Positions 47,231 to 56,569 of a stretch of DNA of 64,000 bases are shown piece after piece. Source of the stretch: JAOUEA01 sp963810915. GTDB taxonomy: Bacteria; Actinomycetota; UBA4738; HRBIN12. A program made the translations under genes and the position numbers. The stretch covers positions 372,001 through 436,000 of the forward strand of contig CAWEPH010000006.1 of NCBI GenBank assembly GCA_963810915.1. Reading direction: 5' to 3'. Within the stretch, counting starts at the first letter, position 1. Every line of letters starts with the position of its first letter. Below the pieces are notes generated by a model, which worked only from the letters and a program-made list of their open reading frames with translations, was not told the origin of the DNA and searched no databases.

Positions 47231-49725
47231 TCAAGTCGATTGACCGACAACGCCCATCAGACGGGGTTCGACGCGTTCGTACGTCGTGGAACGCACCGCC
47301 GGCACGCGGCCGATCGCGCGGATCGCGTCGTCGAACTGCTCCGGCGTCATCAGGATCCCCCACTCGGCACCGGCCATCCGGCTGATGGTTTCTTCCATCA
47401 GCGTGCCGCCGAAATCGTTCGCGCCCGCCCGCAGGATCGACTGGCATGCCTCCACCCCGAGCTTCACCCAGGAGACCTGGATGTTCGGGACGAGACCGTC
47501 GAGCATGATCCGCGCCACGGCATGCATCCGCAGGTTGTCCTCGGACGTGGGACCTGGCCTCGCCTTGCCCGCCAGGTAGATCGGCGCGTTCTGGTGCACG
47601 AACGGCAAGGGCACGAACTCCGTGAAACCACCCGTGTCCGCCTGGATCCGTCCGAGCCGTCGCAGGTGCGCGACCCAGTGCGGCGGCGCGTCCACATGGC
47701 CGAACATGATGGTGGAGCTGGAGCGGATACCCAGGCCGTGGGCCGTGCGGACGATCTGCTCCCAGGCGTCGGCGGGGAGCTTCCCCTTGGTGAGCACCCA
47801 CCGCACCTCGTCGTCGAGGATCTCCGCCGCGGTGCCGGGGATCGTTCCGAGGCCGTGCGCCTTCGCCTCGGTGAGGAACTCCTCGTAGGACACCCCCAGC
47901 TTGGTCGATCCGTTCATGACCTCCATCGGGCTGAAGGCGTGCACGTGGATCGCGGGCACGCGCGCCTTCACGGCGTCGAGGAGATCGAAGTAGAAGGAGC
48001 CGGGGAGATCGGGGTGGATGCCTCCCTGCATGCACACCTCGCTCGCGCCCCACTCCCACGCTTCCTCGACGCGGTCGGCCACCTCTTCCAGCGTGAGCGT
48101 GTAGGACTCCGCATCGCGCTCGCGCTGGGCGAAGGCGCAGAATCGGCAGCCCACGTAGCAGACGTTCGTGAAGTTCAGGTTGCGGTTGATCACGTACGTG
48201 ACGTCGTCGCCGACCGCGTCGGCGCGCAGCCCGTCGGCGACGTCGCAGAGCGCATCCAGCGCGGGACCCTCGGCGCGGAAGAGCGCGAGCGCCTGTTCGT
48301 CACGGATGGGGCGGTGGCGCTCCGCGTCGCGGAGGGCGTGCTTGATCTCGGCGTCGAGGCGGGCGGGCGGCCGCTCGTCGGATCGCCACGCGCGCGTCAC
48401 CTCCAGCTCATCGAAGTCTCCGTAGACCGCGAGCGCGTCCTCGCGCAGTCCGGCGTCGGCTGCCTTCGCGAAGGTCAGCGCGATCTGCCGCGGCTTCCAC
48501 TGGACATCCGGATCCTGCCACGCGACCGGTTCGGGGATCCTCGCCCGTGCACGCCCGTCGATGGCCCATCAGCGCCGAGATCGGGGCGCGCATCTTCCCG
48601 GCGAGGTACGGATCCGCCCGTGTGGCGAACTCCGGATAGATCGTGAGGCGTTCCCGGAGTTCCTTCCCGCGGGCCGCGGTGGTCGCGGCGAGGGCCTCGA
48701 CGGAGGGCCACGGCTTCTCCGGGTTCACGTGATCCGGCGTGAGGGGCGATACGCCACCCCAGTCGTCGATGCCGGCGTCGAGCAGGCGCAGCTGTTGATC
48801 GGGATCGCTCAGGTTGGGCGGCGCCTGGAGGTGCATCCGGGGGCCCAGGATCACGCGGCTCGCGGCTACGGCGGCGAGGAACTCGTCCGTACCCGGCTCG
48901 GGTGCGGCCTGCATCGCCGTGCCGTACTTGGCGCGGAAGTTCTGGACGATGACCTCCTGCACGTGGCGGTAGCGACGATGCACGTCGCGGATCGCGAGGA
49001 CGGATGCGGCGCGCTCGCTCGCGGTCTCCCCGATCCCAACGAGGATGCCCGTGGTGAAGGGGACGGCCAGGCGGCCCGCATCCTCGATCGTGCGCAGGCG
49101 CACGGCGGGCACCTTGTCGGGCGATCCGAAGTGCGGACCTCCCTTGGCGGACAGCCGTTCGGACGATGTCTCGAGCATGATCCCCATCGAGGCCGAGACG
49201 TGCTTCAGGCGCGCGAGCTCCTCGTAGGTCATCACGCCCGGGTTCAGATGCGGGAGCAGTCCCGTCTCCTCGATCACGCGCGATGGCGACGGCACGGACG
49301 TAGTCGAGCGTCGAACCGTAGCCGCGCTCCTCGAGCCACGCGCGGGCGACGGGGTACCGATCTTCGGGGCGGTCCCCCAGCGTGAAGAGCGCCTCCTTGC
49401 AGCCCATCGCGCGCCCGGCGCTCGCGATCGCCACGGCCTCCTCCGGCGTGAGGTACGGCGCCTCGAGCTTGGCCGGGGGCTTGGCGAACGTGCAGTAGTG
49501 GCAATGGTCCCGACAGAGCATCGTGAGGGGGATGAACACCTTGCGCGAGTAGGTCACGATGTCGCCGTGGCCGAGGTCGCGCAGGCGCGCCGCGAGCTGC
49601 ATCAGCCGCTCGAGGTCGGGGCCCCGGGCCTGCATCAGGGCCTCGGCCTCGTCGAGCGCGAGCGTCTTGCCGGCCTCGGCCCGGGCCAGGGCCCGTCGGA
49701 GGCGGTGCGGGGTCCCTTCGGGCAT
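47231..49725 (-). CDS. fbiC: FO synthase, fused CofG-CofH (frame broken twice)
   Basis: Makes 7,8-didemethyl-8-hydroxy-5-deazariboflavin, the F420 chromophore, from tyrosine and 5-amino-6-ribitylaminouracil. Both radical-SAM motifs are present: CRDHCHYC in the CofG half and CYVGCRFC in the CofH half, each CX3CX2C. Frames break at about 49281 (in GCCATC[G]CGCGTG) and at 48558-48566. Removing one base at each gives a single 830-residue chain with no stop between halves, the fused actinobacterial form. The start ATG (49725-49723) is 7 nt from a TAGGCT -10 element, so the mRNA is probably leaderless. It is divergent from fbiA across 28 nt. Confidence 0.92.
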
Positions 49726-49732
49726 GCCGGCG

Positions 49733-49738
49733 AGCCTA
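49733..49738 (-). promoter_or_regulatory. Predicted -10 element of fbiC, leaderless
   Basis: TAGGCT on the minus strand (49738-49733) ends 7 nt before the fbiC ATG. It lies back to back with the fbiA -10 at 49740, so the two promoters must share their upstream DNA with the opposite gene. Confidence 0.5.
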
Positions 49739-49739
49739 C

Positions 49740-49745
49740 TACGCT
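49740..49745 (+). promoter_or_regulatory. Predicted -10 element of fbiA, leaderless
   Basis: TACGCT ends 8 nt before the fbiA ATG at 49754 and no Shine-Dalgarno sequence precedes the start. Its -35 region would fall inside the fbiC coding sequence. Confidence 0.5.
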
Positions 49746-49753
49746 GTACGGCG

Positions 49754-50704
49754 ATGAAGGTCGTCGCACTGGCAGGAGGCATCGGCGCCGGCAAGTTCCT
49801 CCGCGGACTCGTCCGCGTGGTGCCCGGCGACGACCTCACCGTGATCGTCAACGTGGCCGACGACTACGACGTGCACGGCCTACGCGTCTCCCCCGATCCC
49901 GATTCCGTCACGTACTGGCTCGGCGACGTCTTCGATCGCGAACGAGGCTGGGGTCGGCGTGGGGAGACCTTCCGCGCCACGCAGGAGCTCCGGGTCTTCG
50001 GAGCGGAGCAGTCGTGGTTCAACCTCGGCGACCTCGATCTCGCGACGCACCTCCTGCGCACGGAACTGCTCGCGCGCGGGGCCACGATGTCGCAGGTAAC
50101 CGCGCGTATCGCGGAGCGCTTCGGCGTGACGGCGCGGCTGCTGCCGGCGACCGACGACCGGATCGCGACCCACATCGACGCGGTGGACCCCTCGACGGGT
50201 GAGGAGCTGGATCTGCACTTCCAGGAGTACTGGGTCGCCCGCCACGGCGCCGACCACGTCAAAGGGGTCCGCTACGAGGGCGCGCCTTCGGCGCGGCCGG
50301 CACCCGGGGTCGTCGACGCGCTCGCCGACGCGGACGCCGTCATCCTGTGCCCGTCGAACCCCGTCGTGTCGATCGGCCCCATCCTGGCGGTCCCGGAGAT
50401 CCGCGCGTCCGTCGTGTCGCGGCGCCCCGTCGTCGCCGGGGTGAGCGGCATCGTGGGCGGCGCCCCGGTGTCGGGGATGGCGGACCGTCTGATGCCGGCC
50501 GTCGGCCTCGAGGTGACCGCGGCCGGCGCCGCCGCGGCGTACGGAGACCTCCTGGGTGGTTGGGTGCTCGACGAGGTCGATCGAGACCTCGAGCCCCGCG
50601 TGGCGGCCGAGGGGATCCGCACGGTCGTGACCGACACCCTGATGACCGACGACGATCACGCCGAGGCGCTCGCGCGCGTGACGCTGGATCTGGCTCTCGG
50701 GTGA
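49754..50704 (+). CDS. fbiA: Phosphoenolpyruvyl/2-phospho-L-lactate transferase (CofD family)
   Basis: A 316-residue CofD-family enzyme that joins the phospho-acyl group of a guanosine-activated donor to FO, giving (dehydro-)F420-0. The N-terminal VALAGGIGAGKFLRGL loop, the VNVADDYDVHGLRVSPDPDS metal-binding stretch and the C-terminal CPSNPVVSIGPIL and SGIVGGAPVSG substrate loops are present. Length is normal. The guanylyltransferase that makes its donor (FbiD/CofC) is not in the window. Its stop codon overlaps the fbiB GTG by 4 nt (GTGA). Confidence 0.95.
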   Translation: MKVVALAGGIGAGKFLRGLVRVVPGDDLTVIVNVADDYDVHGLRVSPDPDSVTYWLGDVFDRERGWGRRGETFRATQELRVFGAEQSWFNLGDLDLATHLLRTELLARGATMSQVTARIAERFGVTARLLPATDDRIATHIDAVDPSTGEELDLHFQEYWVARHGADHVKGVRYEGAPSARPAPGVVDALADADAVILCPSNPVVSIGPILAVPEIRASVVSRRPVVAGVSGIVGGAPVSGMADRLMPAVGLEVTAAGAAAAYGDLLGGWVLDEVDRDLEPRVAAEGIRTVVTDTLMTDDDHAEALARVTLDLALG

Positions 50705-51990
50705 GCGTCGAGGTCCATCCGCTCACGGGTCTGCCCGAAGTGCGTCCCGGCGACGACCTGGCCGCCCTGCTCGCGCCCGCCCTCCGGCAGCTCGGCGCGC
50801 GCGATGGCGATGTGGTCGCCGTGACGCAGAAGGTCGTCTCCAAGGCAGAGGGCCGCCTCGTACCCGGCGACGACCGCGCGGAGGCGGTCGCTCGGGAGAC
50901 GCGCCGCGTCGTGGCCCGCCGTGGAGATCTGGTGATCGCAGAGACGGCACACGGGTTCGTCTGTGCGAACGCGGGCGTGGACGCCTCCAACGTGGAGGCG
51001 GGAACCCTGGCCCTGCTACCCGAGGATCCGGACGGCTCCGCGGCTGTGATCCGGACACGCTTGGGCGCGATGCTCGGGATCGAGGTCGGCGTCGTGATCA
51101 CCGACACCTTCGGTCGCGCCTGGCGCACGGGGCTCGTGAACGTTGCGATCGGCTGCGCGGGCCTTCCGGCGGTCGTGGATCTGCGGGGCGCGACGGATCA
51201 GCACGGGCGCGAGCTCGAGGCGACGATCGTCGCCCTCGCCGACGAGGTGGCCGCGGCGAGCGGACTGGTGATGGCGAAGGATGCCCGCGTGCCCGCCGCC
51301 CTCGTCCGCGGGGTCGATCGCGCATCGGCGCCGGATGTGCCCGCCTCGGCGCTCGTGCGACCGTCCGAGGAGGACCTGTTCCGCGAGTCGCCGCTGCAGG
51401 CGCTCCACGCGCGTCGCACGATCCGCGCCTTCGCGCCGGATCGGGTGCCGCGAGAGGCGCTCGAGGAGGCCGTGCGGGCTGCGAGCACGGCGCCGGCGCC
51501 CCACCACACCCATCCGTGGCGGTTCACGGTGCTCGAGAGCGAGCCCGCCAAGCGCACCCTGCTGGCGGCGATGGCCGAGGCCTGGCGCGCGGACCTGCGC
51601 GCCGACGGCACCGCCGAGGACGTGATCGCGCGACGGCTCGCGAGGAGCGACGCCGTACTCGGCGCCGCGCCGGTCCTTATCGTGCCGTGGCTGAGCTTCG
51701 CCGGCGCCCACCGCTACGTGGATGGGGAACGAGCCGGTGCAGAGCAGGAGATGTTCCTCCTGTCGGGCGGCGCCGCGATCCAGACGTTGCTCCTCGCGCT
51801 CCACGCCCAGGGACTGGCGAGCTGCTGGATCTCCTCCACGCTGTTCTGCCAGGCCGAGACGCGAGCCGCGCTGGGGGTGCACGAGGACTGGCTCGCGCTC
51901 GGCACGGTGGCCTGCGGGCGGATGGCGGCCGACGGTGCACCGCGACCGCGTCCTCCGATCGACCTCGGGGACATCGCGACCTTCCGCTAG
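50701..51990 (+). CDS. fbiB: Bifunctional F420:gamma-glutamyl ligase/FMN-dependent dehydro-F420 reductase
   Basis: A 429-residue fusion. Residues 1 to about 245 are the CofE ligase that adds the glutamate tail; VVAVTQKVVSKAEG and VVITDTFGRAWRTGLVNVAIG are its signature stretches. Residues about 246-429 are a nitroreductase-fold FMN domain (ARRTIRAFAPDRVPREALEEAV, GLASCWISSTLF) that reduces dehydro-F420-0. The two-domain length separates it from archaeal CofE (about 250). GTG start at 50701-50703, translationally coupled to fbiA. With fbiC and fbiA it makes F420 production likely in this organism. Confidence 0.95.
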   Translation: MSVEVHPLTGLPEVRPGDDLAALLAPALRQLGARDGDVVAVTQKVVSKAEGRLVPGDDRAEAVARETRRVVARRGDLVIAETAHGFVCANAGVDASNVEAGTLALLPEDPDGSAAVIRTRLGAMLGIEVGVVITDTFGRAWRTGLVNVAIGCAGLPAVVDLRGATDQHGRELEATIVALADEVAAASGLVMAKDARVPAALVRGVDRASAPDVPASALVRPSEEDLFRESPLQALHARRTIRAFAPDRVPREALEEAVRAASTAPAPHHTHPWRFTVLESEPAKRTLLAAMAEAWRADLRADGTAEDVIARRLARSDAVLGAAPVLIVPWLSFAGAHRYVDGERAGAEQEMFLLSGGAAIQTLLLALHAQGLASCWISSTLFCQAETRAALGVHEDWLALGTVACGRMAADGAPRPRPPIDLGDIATFR

Positions 51991-52089
51991 AACGCCGGTG
52001 CATCCCCTGGAAGCCTCCACCGTTCGGTACGCTTTCCAGGCCGCCACGTGCACCCGGCAAGCCCGCCCCCGATCAGGAGACCCTCCACC

Positions 52090-52884
52090 GTGTCGAAGCA
52101 GACGGACCCTGGCCGCAAACTCACGAAAGCCGAGAGGAAGGAAGAGGCCCGGCTCGAGCGCGAGCGGATCCAGCAACAGATGGCCGCGCGCAACCGCAAC
52201 CGGCGGATCGGGACGGTGCTCATCGCACTCGCCATCGTCGTGGTCGTGGTGGTGGTCTTCGTGGTCAAGCCGGGAGGAGGCAACGCCGGCGACCTGGCGA
52301 CGCCGACGGCGTTGCTGGCGAAGGCGGTCGACGACGCGAAGGCGGCGGGTTGCACCGCCGTGCAGGAGACCCCCAACTATTCGGATGCCCCGGGGGCCGA
52401 CCCCGACATCGACCACGCCCACATCGGGTCCACCACCGCACCGACCGCTCCGCCCCTGTCCACCTACCCGACGATCCCACCAGCGTCGGGACCGCACGAT
52501 CCCACCCCGGCCGGGGCGGGCGTCTACGACCGTCCCCCGGACATCTACGCGGCGATCCACGCGCTGGAGCACGCCGGCGCGATCATCTGGTTCGCCCCGT
52601 CGGCGGCCGACACCGACGAGGTGAAGGCGATCCGCGCCTTCTATTCCCAGACCGACAACGTTGGACAGTCGAAGGTGATCGTGGCCCCCTACGACTTCCC
52701 CGACCAGGGTGCGCAGGGTTCGCTGCCCGCGGGCGTGCAGATGGCGTTCGTCGCGTGGCACCGGCTCCAGACGTGCGCCTCACCGAGCCTCGCGGCCGCG
52801 TTCGACTTCACGTCGCAGTACGCCAACACGTACCCGGACCGCAAGTACATCGGCGTGGCACGCGAGCCCACCTCCTCGATGTAG
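52090..52884 (+). CDS. DUF3105 family membrane-anchored protein (first copy)
   Basis: A 264-residue protein with a highly charged N-terminus, one membrane helix (about 41-59, IGTVLIALAIVVVVVVVFVV) and an extracytoplasmic DUF3105 domain. Family landmarks are the HAHIG motif, the YDRPPDIYAAIHALEHAGAIIWF stretch and a C-terminal AWHRLQTCASP. Function is unknown; the domain is widespread in actinobacteria. GTG start with AGGAGA about 8 nt upstream. A TACGCT hexamer at 52028-52033 may be its promoter -10. It lies 99 nt after fbiB and 12 nt before a second copy. Confidence 0.82.
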   Translation: MSKQTDPGRKLTKAERKEEARLERERIQQQMAARNRNRRIGTVLIALAIVVVVVVVFVVKPGGGNAGDLATPTALLAKAVDDAKAAGCTAVQETPNYSDAPGADPDIDHAHIGSTTAPTAPPLSTYPTIPPASGPHDPTPAGAGVYDRPPDIYAAIHALEHAGAIIWFAPSAADTDEVKAIRAFYSQTDNVGQSKVIVAPYDFPDQGAQGSLPAGVQMAFVAWHRLQTCASPSLAAAFDFTSQYANTYPDRKYIGVAREPTSSM

Positions 52885-52896
52885 CAAGAAGCGCGC

Positions 52897-53655
52897 ATGG
52901 CCAAGAAGAAGCGCAAGCCCCGGACGCGTTCCCGATCGGGATCGGAGATCGCGCGATCGAACGGCTCGCCCGCCCAGACGGGTGCCAGCAGGCAGGAGCG
53001 GAAGGAACGAGCTCGCAACGCCAAGGAGGCTGAGCGGAAGCGACAGGCGCGCAACGCCGCCTTCCGCCGGGCCGGCATCTTCGCGGTCGTCGGACTGGTC
53101 TCCTTCGGCGTCCTCTGGTACCTGCAGCGCGCCCCGGGAGCCGGCGCGATCCCCGCGGCGGCGGTCGCCACGGCGTCGGCCGCGGGATGCACACCCGTCA
53201 CCCAGCCGCTCGCCGACGCACCCGGCGGCCAGCACCTGCAGCCCGGACAGACCACGAGCTACGACCAGCATCCGGCGACCTCGGGCGTGCACGCTCCCAC
53301 CCCGCTGCCCACGACGCCCGATGTCTCCACGTCGCCCGTGGACGAGACGCAGGCCGTGCACTTCCTGGAGCACGCCGGCGTGATCCTCTACTACCGCGCC
53401 GACGGATCGGACGCGCTGCCCGAGGCCACGATCGCGCGCCTCGCCCAGGTTGCGCACGAGCGCGCGAACACCCTCCTCATCCCCTATCCGGACCTGCCGG
53501 AAGGTCAGGCGCTCGCGCTGGCGGCCTGGAACCGACTGCAGACGTGCCCGTCGTCCGCGACGCCCGATCAGGCGGCTGAGATCGCGAACGCGTTCGTGGA
53601 CGCCTTCGTGTGCACCTCCAACGCGCCAGAACCGAAAGCCTCGCCGGACTGCTGA
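52897..53655 (+). CDS. DUF3105 family membrane-anchored protein (second copy)
   Basis: A 252-residue relative of the preceding gene product: basic N-terminus (MAKKKRKPRTRSRSGSE), one membrane helix (about 63-80), then a DUF3105 domain with VHFLEHAGVILYYRA and AWNRLQTCPSS. The equivalent of the HIG stretch is DQHPATSGVHAP, so the His residues are kept but spaced differently. The two proteins probably arose by tandem duplication and may act together at the membrane surface. It converges on the SpoIID gene, whose stop is 1 nt away. Confidence 0.82.
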   Translation: MAKKKRKPRTRSRSGSEIARSNGSPAQTGASRQERKERARNAKEAERKRQARNAAFRRAGIFAVVGLVSFGVLWYLQRAPGAGAIPAAAVATASAAGCTPVTQPLADAPGGQHLQPGQTTSYDQHPATSGVHAPTPLPTTPDVSTSPVDETQAVHFLEHAGVILYYRADGSDALPEATIARLAQVAHERANTLLIPYPDLPEGQALALAAWNRLQTCPSSATPDQAAEIANAFVDAFVCTSNAPEPKASPDC

Positions 53656-53656
53656 C

Positions 53657-55480
53657 TCAGCCGACCGTGCAGGATCCGCCCGACGCGCAATCGATCCGGC
53701 CGTGCTCGAAGGTCGCGGAGCTCCCCCCGCTCCCGTCCTGCTGCACGCGGCTCGTCGGGAACCCGAGGCGCCCTGCGGTGCCGCCATGGCCGAGGTACGC
53801 GGCGAGGACCGGGCCCCACAGCGCATGGGCCCCGACTCCCGACTTGTAGAAGATCCGCCCGTGCTCGAAGGCGATGCGCCTGCACGAGGCGCACGGCGTG
53901 CGGTCCGTGCGGCCCGCGCGCACGAGCGTCGAGGTCGGAAGTCCGAGCGTTCCGGTGGCCCCGCCGACCGCCAGGTACTCCGCGTCGACGGGCCCGCGCA
54001 GCCACACCGCGACGTTCGCCCGGCTGTTGCGGTAGATGCCTCCCGTCTGGAAGCGTTGACGTGAACCGTGGGCGAGCGAGACCACGGGCGTGGTGGGCAG
54101 TCCGGGGCGACACATCACCTTGTCGTACTCCGCACGCACGCCTCCCACGATGTTCTTGTTCCGGTTGATCCAGATCCGGTCATCCGGGAGGCCGAGCGCC
54201 GCCCGGAGCTCGAGCCCGGTGATCACCGCACTGCCCGAGGCGCCCTTGACGGTGGCGCGGATCACCCGTCCGCCTTCGCCCCTCGACACCTTGGGGAAGC
54301 CCGAGACCGTCCCGATCCCCCCCGTGTAGGGGGCCAGCCGCGATGTGAGCTCCGGCGCGCCGAAGGCGTAGTCCCAGTTGGTCCACGGGTTGGCGGCGGT
54401 GTACTCGCCCGGGTCGCACACGCCGCGGAGGTAGGGGACGGCGAACGAGGGATCTCCTCCGTGCCAGGCGTCCTCGACGTTCTCGGAGTGGCCGCCGTCC
54501 GAGGCCGCGAAGAACGCCTGGATCAGGTTGCCCCTGTACGTGACCACCCGTCCCGCGGTGGCGCGCACCGCCTGCACCCAACGGCGTCCATCGGGGCCGA
54601 TCTCCTTCGAATACCCCACGTAGGTCTGGTCGTTGGCCCCGTCCGTGAGATGGCAATCGCAGCCGCTGCGGAGCCCGTAGTGCTTGATGGAGTAGCCGGC
54701 GAAGGTTCGCGCGGCCACGGCCTGGGCGCGGAGCGCGGCCACCGGCCAGGAGCTCGGCATCTCGCCGATCCCGAGGAGGTACTGCTCGAAACCGACGGAC
54801 AGCACGAGCCGCTCCGAACACCCGCCTGCCTTGCAGGCGTACTCGTCGAACTCCAGGCTTCCGTGCGCGTAGGTGAAGCCCCGGCCCCAGATCGCGTCCG
54901 CCTCGGGGACGAACACCCGTCCGCCGCGATCCGCGTACGTGGCGTAGAGGCTGAACGACGGTCCGCCCCAGGTCTTGCCGCCCACCAGGTTCCCGGCCGA
55001 GTCCCGCACGGCGTACCCGGTGGCCGCGGCATCGACCGTCCACGTCTGCCCCACCGGGATCTTCGCGATCGGGGTGCCGCCCGGCGCCGGTCGTCCCACG
55101 GCCAGACGCACCGGCGCGACCCGGGCGGTCAGATGGATCGTGGACCGGTCGTAGGTGAGCTCGATGCGGATGTTCTTCACGGGCGGGGGCGTCTTCGTGA
55201 TCTTCGTCTTCGAGTAGAAGTGCGTGAGGATCCGCTGGTAGGACCATCCGTCGCCCGCGAGACCGTACGCGCCCCACTGGGAGAGCCCCAGCCCGTGTCC
55301 GTCCCCTGAGCCGTAGAACGTGAACGCGCCTCCGGGCGTGGCCGCTGCCGAGGCCTGGCCGGGATCGGTCAGGATGCGCCCGTCCACGGTGGTTCCGGGA
55401 CCGGCGCCGCGGGCCTGTGACGTCGCGGAGAAGACCGCGGCGAGGACGACGACGGGCGCAAGGAAACGGATGCGACGCAT
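53657..55480 (-). CDS. SpoIID/LytB-domain protein with LGFP-type repeats
   Basis: A 607-residue secreted protein. It has a signal-like N-terminal segment (RIRFLAPVVVLAAVFSATSQARG), then a SpoIID core: GHGLGLSQWGAYGLA, the region EYACKAGGCSERLVLSVGFEQYLLGIGEMPSSWPVAALRAQAVAART in order, and SDGGHSENVEDAW. SpoIID enzymes are lytic transglycosylases acting on stem-less glycan. The last 130 residues hold LGFP-like repeats (LGLPTSTLVR, LGHGGTAGRLGFPTS) that bind the cell wall. I prefer the ATG at 55480 to an upstream TTG at 55504. A minus-strand TAGCGT (about 55537) could be the -10. Confidence 0.87.
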   Translation of the reverse strand: MRRIRFLAPVVVLAAVFSATSQARGAGPGTTVDGRILTDPGQASAAATPGGAFTFYGSGDGHGLGLSQWGAYGLAGDGWSYQRILTHFYSKTKITKTPPPVKNIRIELTYDRSTIHLTARVAPVRLAVGRPAPGGTPIAKIPVGQTWTVDAAATGYAVRDSAGNLVGGKTWGGPSFSLYATYADRGGRVFVPEADAIWGRGFTYAHGSLEFDEYACKAGGCSERLVLSVGFEQYLLGIGEMPSSWPVAALRAQAVAARTFAGYSIKHYGLRSGCDCHLTDGANDQTYVGYSKEIGPDGRRWVQAVRATAGRVVTYRGNLIQAFFAASDGGHSENVEDAWHGGDPSFAVPYLRGVCDPGEYTAANPWTNWDYAFGAPELTSRLAPYTGGIGTVSGFPKVSRGEGGRVIRATVKGASGSAVITGLELRAALGLPDDRIWINRNKNIVGGVRAEYDKVMCRPGLPTTPVVSLAHGSRQRFQTGGIYRNSRANVAVWLRGPVDAEYLAVGGATGTLGLPTSTLVRAGRTDRTPCASCRRIAFEHGRIFYKSGVGAHALWGPVLAAYLGHGGTAGRLGFPTSRVQQDGSGGSSATFEHGRIDCASGGSCTVG

Positions 55481-55549
55481 GCGGTGCGATGACCCCCCGG
55501 TCAAGTCGGTGACGCTATCACATCGGTCCGGGGCGACCGGCGGTTGAGT

Positions 55550-56569
55550 TCAGGCCGGTTCGGCCACCATGCCGGCCGGCACTCGCGCGTCCGTCAGGGC
55601 GAGCCCATCGGGCACGGAGGCGTCCTCGCCCAGCACCGAGTCCACCACCGTGGCGCCCCGTCCCACGCGGGCGCGCGGCGCAAGGATGGAGCGCACCACC
55701 TTCGCGCCGGCTCCCACCTCGGCGCCGGCGAGCAGGACCGAGTCGTCGACCTCGGCGTCGGCGCCGATCACAACGCCCGCGCTCACGGCCGCCCATCGAC
55801 CCAGATGCGCCCGAAGGTCGACCTCGGCGCCCTCGGCCACCCAGGGCGCCGGGTAGACGACGTCGTGCACCTTGCCCTCGATCATGTCGAAATGTGCCTG
55901 ACGGTACTTGTCGGGGGTGCCCAGATCGAGCCAGTACGCGTCGGAGCCGAAGCCGTAGACGGGTCGCCCGCTCGCGATCACCGCGGGGAAGATCTCTCGC
56001 TCGATCGAGAGGGTCGCGCCCGGCTCCCACGCCTCGAGCGTCGCGGGGTCCAGCAGGTAGGTGCCGGCGTTGATGTCTCCGGGCACCCGATCCTCGGGCT
56101 TCTCGCGGAACGCCAGCACCCGACCGTCGGCCTCGGTCTCCACCAGGCCGAACGCGCGTGCGTCCTCGACGTGGTGCAAGGCGATCGTCACCGACGCCTC
56201 GTGCTCATCGTGGAACGCACGCATCGCGGTGAGATCCAGGTCGGTGAGGATGTCCCCGTTCAACGCGAAGAACGGGGCGTCGCCCAGCCGATCGAGCGCG
56301 TTCACGATGGCCCCTCCCGTCCCGAGGGCCTCGGTCTCCGTGATCCAGGTGATCCTCGGATCGCCGTGGCGCGCCTCGATGAAGGGGTGGAACGTGGCCT
56401 CCAGGTACGGTGAGGAAAGGACCACCTCGTGGACGCCGTGGCGCGCGAGGTGGTCCAGCACGTGATCGAGTGAGCGCCGATCGAGGAGCGGCAGCAGCGG
56501 CTTGGGCACGGTTTCGGTGAGCGGGCGCAGCCGCGTGCCTTCCCCTCCGACGAGCACGACGGCCTTCAC
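55550..56569 (-). CDS. Sugar-1-phosphate nucleotidyltransferase (NDP-hexose synthase)
   Basis: A 339-residue enzyme. The N-terminal nucleotidyltransferase domain begins VLVGGEGTRLRPLTETVPKPLLPL with the catalytic Gly-Arg-Lys residues, and has LNGDILTDLD for metal binding. From residue about 240 left-handed beta-helix hexapeptide repeats follow (DSVLLAGAEVGAGAKVVRSIL). The position beside a GT2 and rmlD matches ManB/mannose-1-phosphate guanylyltransferase (Rv3264c), so GTP and mannose-1-P are the likeliest substrates, but glucose-1-P cannot be excluded. GTG start overlaps the GT2 stop by 4 nt. Confidence 0.85.
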   Translation of the reverse strand: MKAVVLVGGEGTRLRPLTETVPKPLLPLLDRRSLDHVLDHLARHGVHEVVLSSPYLEATFHPFIEARHGDPRITWITETEALGTGGAIVNALDRLGDAPFFALNGDILTDLDLTAMRAFHDEHEASVTIALHHVEDARAFGLVETEADGRVLAFREKPEDRVPGDINAGTYLLDPATLEAWEPGATLSIEREIFPAVIASGRPVYGFGSDAYWLDLGTPDKYRQAHFDMIEGKVHDVVYPAPWVAEGAEVDLRAHLGRWAAVSAGVVIGADAEVDDSVLLAGAEVGAGAKVVRSILAPRARVGRGATVVDSVLGEDASVPDGLALTDARVPAGMVAEPA

